Source of the DNA: Candidatus Binatia bacterium
Lineage (GTDB): Bacteria > Desulfobacterota > Binatia > Bin18
Length of the DNA: 64,000 nt
Reading direction: 5' to 3'
NCBI GenBank assembly: GCA_951812575.1
Contig: OX638322.1
Span: 960,850 to 1,024,849, forward strand
The notes beneath the pieces are model-generated. The model was not told the origin of the DNA. It saw only the letters and a program-made list of their open reading frames with translations, and did no database searches. Every line of letters begins with the position of its first letter. Within the stretch, counting starts at the first letter, position 1. This document shows positions 51,829 through 60,598 of the stretch, one piece after another. Position numbers and translations under genes: made by a program.

Positions 51829-51951
51829 ATGGACTGGCTTGTCATCTTTGCTTTTGCCGTCTTTCTGACCGGTCTCGGTATCGTGGCCGGTGAGGCGATT
51901 TCCCATGCCCGCAAATCATCCCCGCAGAAGCCGACGAAACCGACCCAATAG
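51829..51951 (+). CDS. Small single-pass membrane protein, 40 residues
   Basis: ATG 51829 with GGAGG 8-12 bases upstream. The peptide is one hydrophobic helix (LVIFAFAVFLTGLGIVAG, about 4-21) followed by a basic, Pro/Lys/Ser-rich cytoplasmic tail. The start is 38 bases after the AOR stop. It could be an accessory or membrane tether for the oxidoreductase; I know no family. Translation is supported by the ribosome-binding site. Confidence 0.65.
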   Translation: MDWLVIFAFAVFLTGLGIVAGEAISHARKSSPQKPTKPTQ

Positions 51952-52004
51952 TGACGTTATTGAGCAGGGAGTTTATTTACGTAGCAAAGGAGCGGGCTTT
52001 TCAT

Positions 52005-52376
52005 ATGTACGAATCAAAAAATGTCTTCGGCGAAAAACTCCAGGTGTGCAGTTCGCGACCGTTAACCGGTTTTTATCGGGACGGCTGCTGCAATACCGGC
52101 AGGGAAGATGTCGGCCTGCATACCGTGTGTACCCAGGTTACCGAAGAATTTCTGGCCTTCTCCAAGGCAAAGGGCAACGACCTGAGCACGCCCCGCCCGG
52201 AGCTTGGCTTTGCCGGACTCCAGCCCGGAGACTGCTGGTGTCTGTGTGCGCTGCGCTGGAAGGAAGCCTACGAGGCCGGGGCCCCACCCGTAGTGATACT
52301 AGCCTCCACCCACGAGGCCACCCTCGAACATATTCCCCTGGCGCTGCTGAAAGAACACGCCCGGGATCTGCATTAG
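52005..52376 (+). CDS. DUF2237 family protein
   Basis: A 123-residue protein with all hallmarks of DUF2237: NVFGEKLQVCSSRPLTGFYR near 5, DGCCNTGREDVGLHTVC near 25, VTEEFLAFSKAKGNDLSTPR near 45, PGDCWCLCALRW near 75 and EATLEHIPLALLKEHA near 102. Several conserved Cys residues suggest metal binding or redox function, which is not established. ATG 52005 (AAGGAG 10 bases upstream) matches the family start; a longer frame upstream is unlikely. It is the last gene of the AOR group. Confidence 0.9.
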   Translation: MYESKNVFGEKLQVCSSRPLTGFYRDGCCNTGREDVGLHTVCTQVTEEFLAFSKAKGNDLSTPRPELGFAGLQPGDCWCLCALRWKEAYEAGAPPVVILASTHEATLEHIPLALLKEHARDLH

Positions 52377-52542
52377 AGAGGGTCCTCTAGCAGGAGAGTG
52401 GTGGGGTGGCAGTGATACCCGCTCTCCCTTCTTTGCTGTTCAGATTATCCAGATGGGCGCGTCGGTCTCCTCTGGGAGGAAGACTAATGTGACGGCTTAG
52501 CTACCACCACGTTTTGGTAGCGGGCCAAGCAACTTGATTTCT

Positions 52543-53493
52543 TCATCTTCCGTATGGTAGGGACTCTTCCAATAAACGAAACTGGGTTTGCGGACATTCG
52601 ACCCCTTCATTAACCATTTGTTCTTCTCGGAAAAATCTGAGTTTTGAATCCTCCCAATATTCTTCATTTTTCTCAATCGATACCCAGCGCCGATCAAGTT
52701 CTTCCGCCACCATGCCGGTTGTGTTCGAGCCGGCGAACGGATCAAGCACCAAATCGTCAGGGTCGGTGCAGAAGTTGATGAAAAACCGGGGGAGTTCGGC
52801 GGGAAATCTGGCAGGATGAATTTTTCTCCCCGCCGCCTTCAACCCGTTCAGATAGGTGCTGTTGCTTTCATTGTTGCCGCATCGAATGAGGTTGGGCGGA
52901 ATCGAGCCGCCTTTATGGTCGGCAAAACTCTTTTTAATGATATGTCCTGATGGACGCCGGGTTGCAGACACGCCACGCTTGATGAGCCGCAGCATGTCCT
53001 TGGAGTACGGCTGCAAAACATCCGCGTTACACGCTTTCGGGAAGTCTGTCTTCCCTAACCAATAAATATATTCAACAGAATCCTTGACACGAATTCTACG
53101 GACGTTGACCCATTCGGCAGGCGCCGGCATCTTGGCCGGATTATACCAGAAGAACTCCTGGCAGAGTTTGAACCCGAGGTTATCGCACAGATGCAGAAGA
53201 AGCCGGAAATGATACAGGGAGCGAGTCGGGCTTCCGGGTGTCCACGCCCCACCAATGTTTAAGGCAAAACTTCCCTCTGGCTTCAAAATCCGTCTGATCT
53301 GCTCACAGAACGGACTTATCCAGTCAATGTAGCTGTCTTGGTCGGCATTCCCGTATTCCTTCTTGAAGTGGAGGGCATAAGGGGGCGATGTGACAACGAG
53401 GTCAACAGAATCGTCCTTCAGCTCCGAAAGAATGTCTATTGCGTCAGAACAGTAAGCCGTACCAAGGGACGTTTTGTAATGCTTTTTCGTCAT
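52543..53493 (-). CDS. Type II DNA methyltransferase (N4-cytosine or N6-adenine)
   Basis: A 316-residue beta-class methyltransferase. Motif IV is [11 protein letters not shown] near 31-41, early in the protein. The SAM motif [21 protein letters not shown] comes late near 256-275, the beta-class order. SPPY favours N4-methylcytosine but does not settle it. ATG 53493 overlaps the last codon of the upstream restriction gene (ATGA), so the methyltransferase is coupled to it. The target sequence is unknown. The methyltransferase frame is intact, while the partner nuclease frame is broken. Confidence 0.9.
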   Translation of the reverse strand: MTKKHYKTSLGTAYCSDAIDILSELKDDSVDLVVTSPPYALHFKKEYGNADQDSYIDWISPFCEQIRRILKPEGSFALNIGGAWTPGSPTRSLYHFRLLLHLCDNLGFKLCQEFFWYNPAKMPAPAEWVNVRRIRVKDSVEYIYWLGKTDFPKACNADVLQPYSKDMLRLIKRGVSATRRPSGHIIKKSFADHKGGSIPPNLIRCGNNESNSTYLNGLKAAGRKIHPARFPAELPRFFINFCTDPDDLVLDPFAGSNTTGMVAEELDRRWVSIEKNEEYWEDSKLRFFREEQMVNEGVECPQTQFRLLEESLPYGR

Positions 53494-54073
53494 CGCGGCT
53501 CGTTCTCAAGAAGGACGTTCAGAGAACTATGCCACGGAGGGCCAAAATTGGAATGTGGCAACGGCACCCGGTGCATAACAGCCAGATTGTGAGGATACTT
53601 GGCGTGTCTCGTGAGGTGCCGTGAGCGGATAAACATGAGGTCAGTCCAGCTATGAGTCTTTTTGCCCATACACACGGCGAGAGTGGCGAAATGATCGTTA
53701 TTGTAAAAACGGAAGCTTGGATCGTTATTCGAGGTGCGAGTCTTTTGGGTCTCAACTGTAGGCGACATCAACACCGCCTTTTCTGTACGCTTCATCTACA
53801 TCCCGGATGTTCTTGCACTCAATAAGTTGCCCAGAGCCATCGCCTGGCAACCAGATAGTGTAATCGGGGTAGCCGTCTGAGTCGTGCTCTTCAAAGTCGT
53901 GCAGTATTCCCGCGTCACGCAACGCTTGGAGCTTCTTTCCGAGATGAACTTCCGCTACGGCTCCTTCCAGAGTGACCTTTGCTCGAAATCGGCGATTGAT
54001 GGCATCGAGTAATTGCTCTGCTGTCAGGTCATATTCATGTTCAAGTGGATGTGGAATTAAGAATTTCTTTCAT
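53490..54073 (-). pseudogene. Frameshifted restriction endonuclease partner of the methyltransferase
   Basis: The first part, in one frame, encodes KKFLIPHPLEHEYDLTAEQL, then LHDFEEHDSDGYPDYTIWLP and QLIECKNIRDVDEAYRKGG, a PD-(D/E)XK nuclease core (DYTIW...ECK). That frame ends at a TGA near 53750. The second part, in another frame, continues VETQKTRTSNNDPSFRFYNN, then AVCMGKKTHSWTDLMFIRSR and YPHNLAVMHRVPLP to a TGA at 53490. A further shift is needed at the start: ATG 54073 is followed by one extra A compared with ATGAAGAAATTC. So two frameshifts separate an otherwise complete gene of about 194 codons. Confidence 0.75.
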
Positions 54074-54199
54074 GGTCGAACCCGACTCGCCCACTAGCTT
54101 TGGAGTCGTATGATTTTGTCGATTTTGGTTGTAATAGTAGACCTCTCAAAAGTCACCCAGGATTACCTCTCCTCATCTTGTTCTGTCCTTCGGCAATCC

Positions 54200-54757
54200 T
54201 CACCCAAACAACCGCCTCACCGCATACCGAAAGCCCGGCAGCACATCCTCTCCGCTTAGCTCGTCGTCTTCCCCCAGCGCCTGCACGTCGCGCGGCGAGC
54301 GATAGACGTAGACGGTTCGCGTGGCGGGTTCTATGACCCACACCAAACGAGTCCCGGCAGAGAAATACTCGGCGATTTTGGTTTGCACGGCACTGAAACG
54401 ATCTGAAGGAGAGGTGACCTCAACCGCCAGGTCCGGTGCAAACGGCCAATACGTTTTGGGAATACCGGTCTCGGGAATGCGCGCCTTGGCGATAAATGCG
54501 GCGTCTGGAGCTCGAACGCTATCAGGGGCGCGTTGTAAGATGAAGCCAGTTTCCGCGCCGCTACAAATGCCCAAATCGTGCGCTTCAACGTATTCGTCAA
54601 GAATACGGCCGATCCGGACTGTCAAAACTCCATGCTCGCCCCCAGTCGGTGCCATACGAATCAGCTCTCCTTCGACGAGTTCGTATCTGTAGTCGTCATC
54701 GGGCAGGTCAAACAGTTCTTCGGCGGTCATGGGTACGGGCTGGGTGAGAACGGCCAT
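54200..54757 (-). CDS. Uma2 family (DUF820) putative endonuclease
   Basis: A 185-residue PD-(D/E)XK-fold protein. It begins AVLTQPVPMTAEELFDLPDD, a usual Uma2 start. It has YELVEGELIRMAPTGGEHG near 25-43, VRAPDAAFI near 80 and the catalytic core PDLAVEVTSPSDRF near 107-120 (D...E.xS form), followed by KIAEYFSAGTRLVWVIEP. Function is unproven; copies are common in cyanobacteria, Chloroflexi and others. It lies upstream of the broken restriction gene on the same strand. Confidence 0.88.
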   Translation of the reverse strand: MAVLTQPVPMTAEELFDLPDDDYRYELVEGELIRMAPTGGEHGVLTVRIGRILDEYVEAHDLGICSGAETGFILQRAPDSVRAPDAAFIAKARIPETGIPKTYWPFAPDLAVEVTSPSDRFSAVQTKIAEYFSAGTRLVWVIEPATRTVYVYRSPRDVQALGEDDELSGEDVLPGFRYAVRRLFG

Positions 54758-54794
54758 CGGCTTCTCCTTCGTACACGTCTCTCTACTCGTCTCA

Positions 54795-54896
54795 TCCTTC
54801 GACTCCAGGCGCGCTACGCCTTACGCTCAGGACCGACGGCCCCCCTCCCGTTCGTCCTGAGCGTAGCGTTAGCGAAGTCGAAGGACATGTTTACTC
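54795..54896. repeat. Composite repeat: long inverted repeat plus half palindromic element (copy E)
   Basis: CCTTCGACTCC...GCTCAGGAC (54796-54833) is complementary to CGTCCTGAGCGTAGCG...GAAGTCGAAGG (54853-54884), forming a long hairpin. It is followed at once by the right arm GGACATGTTTACTC (54883-54896) of the palindromic family; no left arm is present at the usual distance. The fdsA stop is 4 bases farther. It looks like one repeat inserted into another. Confidence 0.7.
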
Positions 54897-54899
54897 CTT

Positions 54900-57653
54900 T
54901 CAGCCTTCCGCGGTGCGGCTGACGCTGACCCGGACCGCGCAGTATTTGAACTCGGGAATTTTCCCGTAGGGGTCCAGCGCTTCGTTCGTCAGCAGGTTTG
55001 CGGCGGCTTCCTGATAGCAGAAGGGGATGAAAATCTCGTTGCGTTGCAGGCCGGCGTCCACCCGTGCGTAGGCGGTAATCTCGCCCCGGCGGGAGGCAAT
55101 GGTCAGGAGGTCTCCCTCTGCGCCGTCCAGCGCGGCCAGGTCTTCAGGATGGATGTTGATCACGGGCTGCGGTTCGATGGCGTCCAGGACGCTGGCCCGG
55201 CGAGTCATCGCGCCGGTATGCCAGTGTTCGAGCTGGCGACCGGTAATCAGCACAAACGGAAACTCGGCATCGGGCAGTTCGTCGGCGCGAATCAGACGCG
55301 CGGGGACGAACTGGGCTATGCCGTTCGATGTCGGGAAATTCTTTTGAAACACCACCGGCCAGCCTGGGTCGTCTGCGGTCCAACAGGGATAGGTCACGGA
55401 GTCCTGATGTTCGAGCCGTGACCAGCTGATTCCCCCGAGGGCGGATATGGCCTGGCGCATCTCTGCGTAGACCGCCGCGGTGTCGCGATACTGCCAGTCC
55501 AGTCCCAAACGGCGCGCCATGTCTTGAATGATGTCCAGGTCCTGACGGGCCTGGCCCGGCGGGTCGAGCGCTCTGCGGGCGAGCTGGACGCGCCGGTCGG
55601 TGTTGGTGAACGTGCCGGTCTTCTCCGGGAGCGCGGACGCCGGCAGGATCACGTCGGCAAACGCCGCGGTCTCGGTCAGAAACAGGTCCTGCACGACCAG
55701 ATGGTCGAGCTTGGCCAGGGCCTGCCGGGCGTGATGCAGGTTGGGGTCGGACATGGCCGGGTTTTCGCCCATGATGTACATGCCGTGCAGCCGGTCGGCG
55801 AGAATGGCGTCCATGATCTCGACCACGGTCAAACCGGCTTGCGGGTCCAGGGAGACGCCCCACAGGGCCTCGAAGCGCTGCCGCACCTCCTCGTTGTCGA
55901 CCCGCTGGTAGTCGGGGAACATCATGGGAATCAGGCCGGCGTCAGAGGCTCCTTGAACATTGTTCTGGCCGCGCAAGGGATGGAGTCCGGTCCCAGGACG
56001 ACCGATCTGTCCGGTCATCAGGGCGAGCGCGATGAGACAGCGCGCGTTGTCCGTGCCGTGGATATGCTGCGAAATGCCCATTCCCCAGAAAATCATGGAA
56101 CCCGACGCGGTGGCATAGCGCCGGGCAACCTCCCGGATGGTCCCGGCGGCAATCCCGCATACGGGCTCCATCTCTTCGGGGCTGAAGCCGGCCACGTTTT
56201 GCTTGATGAGCTCAAACCCGGCGGTGCGCTGCTCGATAAACTCCCGGTGCACCAAGCCCTCCTCGATGATGGTGTGCATCATGGCGTTGAGCAGGGCCAC
56301 GTCGGTATCGGGTTTGAATTGGAGATAATACGCCGCATGGCGAGCGAGCTCGGTCCGACGGGGGTCCATGACCACCAGCGTCTTGCCCGCTTTGGCCGCG
56401 TTCTTCATAAAGGTCGCCGCAACCGGATGGTTCTCCGAGGCGTTGGAGCCGATGACGATAATGCACTCCGCCTCGGCCACGTCTGCCACCTGGTTGGAAA
56501 CCGCGCCCGACCCAATGCCCTCTAAGAGGGCGGCGACCGACGAGGCGTGGCACAGCCGCGTACAGTGATCGACGTTGTTCGTCCCAAACCCGGTCCGCAC
56601 CAGCTTTTGAAAAAGATAGGCTTCTTCATTGCTGCCTTTGGCCGAGCCAAATCCGGCCAGGGCCTGGCCGCCCTTTTCGTCACGGATTTTTTTGAGGCCG
56701 CTGGCCGCCAAGTCGAGCGCTTCTTCCCAGGAGGCTACACGAAAGACATCCGAAGGATCAGCCGGGTCGATCGTGATCTCGGTGGACTTGGGCACTCCCG
56801 ATTTTCGGATTAAGGGTTGGGTGAGCCGGTGCGGATGGGTGATATAGTCAAAACCGTAGCGGCCTTTCACGCACAGCCGGCCGTGGTTGGACGGACCGTC
56901 ACGCCCGGTGACCTGTAGAATGGTGTTGTCTTTGACGTGATAGGTGAGCAGACAGCCCACCCCGCAATAGGGACACACGGAATCCACCGTTTTGTCCGGC
57001 TCAATCAGTCCCACCTCCTTGGCCGGCATGAGCGCCCCGGTAGGACAGGCCTGGACGCACTCACCACAGCCAACACAGGAACTGCTGCCCATGGGGTCGT
57101 CTACATCGAAGACGATCTTGGCCTGGCTGCCGCGCAGGGCGTAGCCAATGACATCGTTCACCTGCTCCTCACGACAGGCACGCTGACAGCGGGTGCACTG
57201 AATACAGGCGTCGAGATTCACGGCGATGGCCGGGTGAGACCCATCCGCTTGCGGCTGCCGACGCGGGGCGAAGCGCGGTGGGCCGACTTCCAGCGCGTCT
57301 GCCCAGGCCGCCAGTTCGGAGTCGCGGGTATAGGCGGTCTCGACAACGTCCGAGAGCAGCAGTTCGAGCACCATCTTTTGGGAGAGGCGGGCGCGCTCAC
57401 TCGTGCTCGCCACCTCCATGCCCTCCTGCGGTGTCCGGCAGCAGGCAGGCGCAAGCGGACGCTCCCCCTTCACTTCCACCACACAGGCGCGACAATTGCC
57501 GTCCGGCCGGAGCCCGTCCTTATAGCACAGGTGAGGAATGTCGACGCCGTGACGACGGGCGGCCTGGAGAATGGTTTCACCAGGCAGGGCGTCGACCACC
57601 CGCCCGTCCAGGAGAAAGGAGGTCGGCTTGGCGCTTTCGGGAACGGCGGTCAT
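54900..57653 (-). CDS. fdsA: NAD-dependent formate dehydrogenase alpha subunit
   Basis: A 917-residue molybdenum enzyme oxidising formate to CO2. The N-terminal NuoG-like [2Fe-2S] domain has CYKDGLRPDGNCRACVVEV near 43. Two ferredoxin clusters follow: CIQCTRCQRAC near 151 and CVGCGECVQACPTGAL near 193. The catalytic domain has CPYCGVGC near 231, NNVDHCTRLCHASS with the active-site Cys (no selenocysteine) near 362, GSNASENHPVA near 401, and MGENPAMSDPN in the second half. ATG 57653 overlaps the fdsB stop by 4 bases. Its product would pass electrons to the FMN subunit. Confidence 0.93.
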   Translation of the reverse strand: MTAVPESAKPTSFLLDGRVVDALPGETILQAARRHGVDIPHLCYKDGLRPDGNCRACVVEVKGERPLAPACCRTPQEGMEVASTSERARLSQKMVLELLLSDVVETAYTRDSELAAWADALEVGPPRFAPRRQPQADGSHPAIAVNLDACIQCTRCQRACREEQVNDVIGYALRGSQAKIVFDVDDPMGSSSCVGCGECVQACPTGALMPAKEVGLIEPDKTVDSVCPYCGVGCLLTYHVKDNTILQVTGRDGPSNHGRLCVKGRYGFDYITHPHRLTQPLIRKSGVPKSTEITIDPADPSDVFRVASWEEALDLAASGLKKIRDEKGGQALAGFGSAKGSNEEAYLFQKLVRTGFGTNNVDHCTRLCHASSVAALLEGIGSGAVSNQVADVAEAECIIVIGSNASENHPVAATFMKNAAKAGKTLVVMDPRRTELARHAAYYLQFKPDTDVALLNAMMHTIIEEGLVHREFIEQRTAGFELIKQNVAGFSPEEMEPVCGIAAGTIREVARRYATASGSMIFWGMGISQHIHGTDNARCLIALALMTGQIGRPGTGLHPLRGQNNVQGASDAGLIPMMFPDYQRVDNEEVRQRFEALWGVSLDPQAGLTVVEIMDAILADRLHGMYIMGENPAMSDPNLHHARQALAKLDHLVVQDLFLTETAAFADVILPASALPEKTGTFTNTDRRVQLARRALDPPGQARQDLDIIQDMARRLGLDWQYRDTAAVYAEMRQAISALGGISWSRLEHQDSVTYPCWTADDPGWPVVFQKNFPTSNGIAQFVPARLIRADELPDAEFPFVLITGRQLEHWHTGAMTRRASVLDAIEPQPVINIHPEDLAALDGAEGDLLTIASRRGEITAYARVDAGLQRNEIFIPFCYQEAAANLLTNEALDPYGKIPEFKYCAVRVSVSRTAEG

Positions 57654-59341
57654 GAGGCAAGCTCCTCTGGGAAGTGTTGGATGATGCTGCGCAGCGGGTT
57701 GGGCGCGGCCTGGCCTAAGCCACAAATCGAGGCGTCGCCCATGACTTGGGCCAGTTCTTCAAGCAGGGGCACATCCCAGCGGTCTTGCGCCATAAGCCCG
57801 GCCGCCTTCCGTGTCCCCACGCGACACGGCGTACATTTTCCGCAGGACTCATGCGAGAAAAAGCGCATCGCATTGAGCGCCGCGGCCTTGGCGCTGTCTT
57901 GATCGGACAAAACGATGATCGCCGCGGAACCGATGAAACAGCCGTGGGGTTGCAGGGTGTCAAAATCGAGCGGCAGGTCGGCCAGCGTGGCGGGCAAAAT
58001 ACCGCCGGACGCCCCACCGGGAAAGTAGGCGTACAGCTCGTGGCCGGGCAGCATTCCCCCGCAATACTCGTCGACCAGCTCACGCAGACTGATACCGGCC
58101 GGGGCCAGATGCACCCCCGGCTTTTGGACGCGACCGCTGACCGAGAACGAGCGGAGCCCCTTACGGCCCCGCCGGCCGTGGCTCGCAAACCACTCCGGTC
58201 CGCGCTCCAGAATATCGCGCACCCAATACAGGGTTTCAAAATTATGCTCCAGGGTCGGGCGTCCGAACAGGCCGACCTCGGCCACATACGGTGGGCGCAA
58301 ACGCGGCATGCCGCGTTTACCCTCGATGGACTCGATCATGCCCGACTCCTCGCCGCAGATATACGCGCCCGCCCCACGGCGGAGGTGGATGGCGGGAAGC
58401 GCCATCGGCGGGTCGGCCTCCAGGGCGGCAACCACGCTCTTGAGAATCTGGAGACAGGCCGGATATTCATCCCGGATATAGATATAGACGGCATTGATTT
58501 CGGCCGCCCAAGCGGCGATCAGCATCCCTTCCAGAAAACGATGCGGGTCGCGTTCAAGATAATAGCGGTCCTTGAAGGTACCGGGCTCGCCTTCATCAAT
58601 ATTGACCGCCAAGAGGCGCGGACCCGCATAGCCCCGGACGATGCGCCACTTGCGTCCGGCGGGAAAGCCGGCGCCGCCGAGGCCGCGCAAGCCGGAGTCC
58701 TCCAGTGCTTGCACGACCGCATCGATGTCGCGGCTGCCGTTGAGACACTCACCCAGGACCTGATATCCACCAGCCGCCCGATAGGCCTGATAGTCAACCG
58801 TGTCCGCCGGCAAGCTGGCGTGGGTTGCCTTGTGTTCGATGGCTTGTCTCACCCGCTCCAGGCTGGCCGTGCCGATTGGGTTCTGGCCGACCACCGCAAC
58901 CGGTGCGGTTTCACACCGGCCCACGCACGGAACGCGCTGGACCCGCACCGTTTTACCGAATTCTTGCTCTAAGGCGGGCAGCAATTGTTCGGCTCCGGCC
59001 AACTCACAACTGACCGAGTCACACACTCGCACGGTGAGCGCCGGTGGCGGGACTTCTCCTTCTTTGACCACATCGAAATGGTGGTAAAAGCTGGCAACCT
59101 CGTACACTTCGACCGGAGCGAGCTGCATTTCGTGGGCGAGGGCAACCAAGTGAGCCGCAGACAGATGGCCATAGCGATCCTGGATGAGATGCAGATGTTC
59201 GATCAGGAGGTCCCGCCGGCGTGGGGCATCGGCCAACAACGTTTGGACTTCCCGGAGGGCCTGGGGGTCAACACTACGCCCTTTCGGCCGAGTGCGAAGG
59301 CCCCGTGGACGTTTTCTGCCGCGCTCCCCGTTATGTTTCAT
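57650..59341 (-). CDS. fdsB: Fused NuoE-NuoF-type formate dehydrogenase beta subunit
   Basis: A 563-residue diaphorase subunit. The N-terminal NuoE-like domain (about 30-170) binds [2Fe-2S] through CDSVSC near 109 and CVGRCE near 145. The NuoF-like domain follows: FMN/NADH motif GLRGLGGAGFPAGRKW near 222, NIDEGEPGTFKDR near 250, GAYICGEESGMIESIEGKRG near 332 and the [4Fe-4S] ligands ESCGKCTPCRVG near 495. ATG 59341, with GGGGAG upstream, is the likely start. It transfers electrons from FdsA to NAD+. The window contains no fdsC or fdhD. Confidence 0.92.
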   Translation of the reverse strand: MKHNGERGRKRPRGLRTRPKGRSVDPQALREVQTLLADAPRRRDLLIEHLHLIQDRYGHLSAAHLVALAHEMQLAPVEVYEVASFYHHFDVVKEGEVPPPALTVRVCDSVSCELAGAEQLLPALEQEFGKTVRVQRVPCVGRCETAPVAVVGQNPIGTASLERVRQAIEHKATHASLPADTVDYQAYRAAGGYQVLGECLNGSRDIDAVVQALEDSGLRGLGGAGFPAGRKWRIVRGYAGPRLLAVNIDEGEPGTFKDRYYLERDPHRFLEGMLIAAWAAEINAVYIYIRDEYPACLQILKSVVAALEADPPMALPAIHLRRGAGAYICGEESGMIESIEGKRGMPRLRPPYVAEVGLFGRPTLEHNFETLYWVRDILERGPEWFASHGRRGRKGLRSFSVSGRVQKPGVHLAPAGISLRELVDEYCGGMLPGHELYAYFPGGASGGILPATLADLPLDFDTLQPHGCFIGSAAIIVLSDQDSAKAAALNAMRFFSHESCGKCTPCRVGTRKAAGLMAQDRWDVPLLEELAQVMGDASICGLGQAAPNPLRSIIQHFPEELAS

Positions 59342-59446
59342 TATCTCCCCTGCCCGGACCAGAGCCTTTGTCAAAAAGGCTTGAAGAACAGAAGCATAGC
59401 CTATTTATTGGCTGTGGCTCAAGAGTCCTGCTCTTCTTGAGTACCC

Positions 59447-59475
59447 TTGACACCCGTGGTTTCGGTTCTTACTTT
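59447..59475 (+). promoter_or_regulatory. Candidate promoter of the moxR-bat operon
   Basis: TTGACA (59447-59452), a 17-base spacer and TACTTT (59470-59475). A small inverted repeat GAGAC-GTTCA-GTCTC lies downstream near 59487-59501 and could be an operator. It is in the 264-base divergent gap between fdsB and moxR. Confidence 0.45.
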
Positions 59476-59605
59476 TCCGCCTCAGAGACGTTCAGTCTCG
59501 GACAAACAATAGCTCACAATCAATGAAGAAATTCGGGCTTGCCAGCGTCTATTACCGTCTACAGGTTGCCTGCACTGGCCACGACTGAGGAGAATATCCA
59601 GATTC

Positions 59606-60595
59606 ATGGACGGAGATATTTCGGCTCTGAACGAGCGTGTGAGAGAGGAAGCAGTGTCACTGACGCGCTTACGAGATGCTATTGGCCAGGTCATTATTGG
59701 TCAGCAGTATCTCGTGGACCGCTTGCTTGTCGGGCTGTTGGCGAACGGTCACGTCCTGTTGGAAGGCGTCCCCGGCCTGGCCAAGACGCTGTCGGTGAAG
59801 ACCCTGGCCCAGGCAATCAGCGCTAGCTTTCAGCGGCTCCAATTTACCCCGGACCTCCTGCCCGCAGACCTTATCGGGACGCTGATTTACAATCCGCGCG
59901 AGGGGACGTTTACCACCAAGAAAGGGCCGGTCTTTGCCAATATCGTGCTGGCGGATGAGATTAACCGGGCACCGGCCAAGGTCCAAAGCGCCCTGTTGGA
60001 GGCTATGCAGGAGCGGCAGATCACCATAGGTGAGGAAACCCATCTCCTGCCGGCGCCCTTCCTCGTGCTGGCCACCCAGAATCCCATCGAGCAGGAAGGC
60101 ACCTATCCCCTGCCAGAGGCCCAGGTCGATCGTTTCATGCTGAAGCTGTGGGTCACCTATCCTTCGAAGGCGGAAGAGCGGCAGATCCTGGATCGCATGG
60201 CATCCACCGCTCAGCCCGCGGCGGTCAGTCCCGTGCTGAGCACGGAGGATATTGTGCGGTTGTGCGGCCTGACCGACCAGATTTATCTGGACGATAAAAT
60301 CAAGGACTATATTATTGATCTGGTCTTTGCCACGCGCGATCCCGCGGCCTACGACATCGATGTCCAGCGTTTTATTCAGTACGGCGCTTCACCGCGGGCC
60401 ACCCTGTCATTAACCGTCGCCACCAAAGCATATGCCTTGCTCCAGGGGCGCGGCTATGTCACGCCGCAAGATGTGAAGTCCATCGGCCCGGATATTCTGC
60501 GCCACCGGGTCATTATTACGTATGAGGCCGAGGCCGAAGAACTGACCGCGGACAGCGTCCTGAAACATATCTTTGACGGTGTGCCCGTGCCCTAG
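59606..60595 (+). CDS. moxR: MoxR-family AAA ATPase
   Basis: A 329-residue chaperone-like ATPase acting with VWA partners. Walker A is LEGVPGLAKTLSVKTLA near 52-68, Walker B is NIVLADEINRAPAKVQSAL near 111-129, sensor 1 is FLVLATQNPIEQEGTYPLPEAQ near 150, and the arginine finger lies in AQVDRFML. The C-terminal lid has GASPRATLSLTVATKAYALL. AGGAG lies about 14 bases upstream of the ATG, a rather long spacing. It begins the operon with DUF58 and bat genes, stopping 3 bases before the next gene. Confidence 0.95.
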   Translation: MDGDISALNERVREEAVSLTRLRDAIGQVIIGQQYLVDRLLVGLLANGHVLLEGVPGLAKTLSVKTLAQAISASFQRLQFTPDLLPADLIGTLIYNPREGTFTTKKGPVFANIVLADEINRAPAKVQSALLEAMQERQITIGEETHLLPAPFLVLATQNPIEQEGTYPLPEAQVDRFMLKLWVTYPSKAEERQILDRMASTAQPAAVSPVLSTEDIVRLCGLTDQIYLDDKIKDYIIDLVFATRDPAAYDIDVQRFIQYGASPRATLSLTVATKAYALLQGRGYVTPQDVKSIGPDILRHRVIITYEAEAEELTADSVLKHIFDGVPVP

Positions 60596-60598
60596 GTT

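Noticed and set aside
55524..58972. Long plus-strand frames opposite the formate dehydrogenase subunits
   Set aside because: They are shadows of fdsA and fdsB, which carry complete cluster-binding and active-site motifs.
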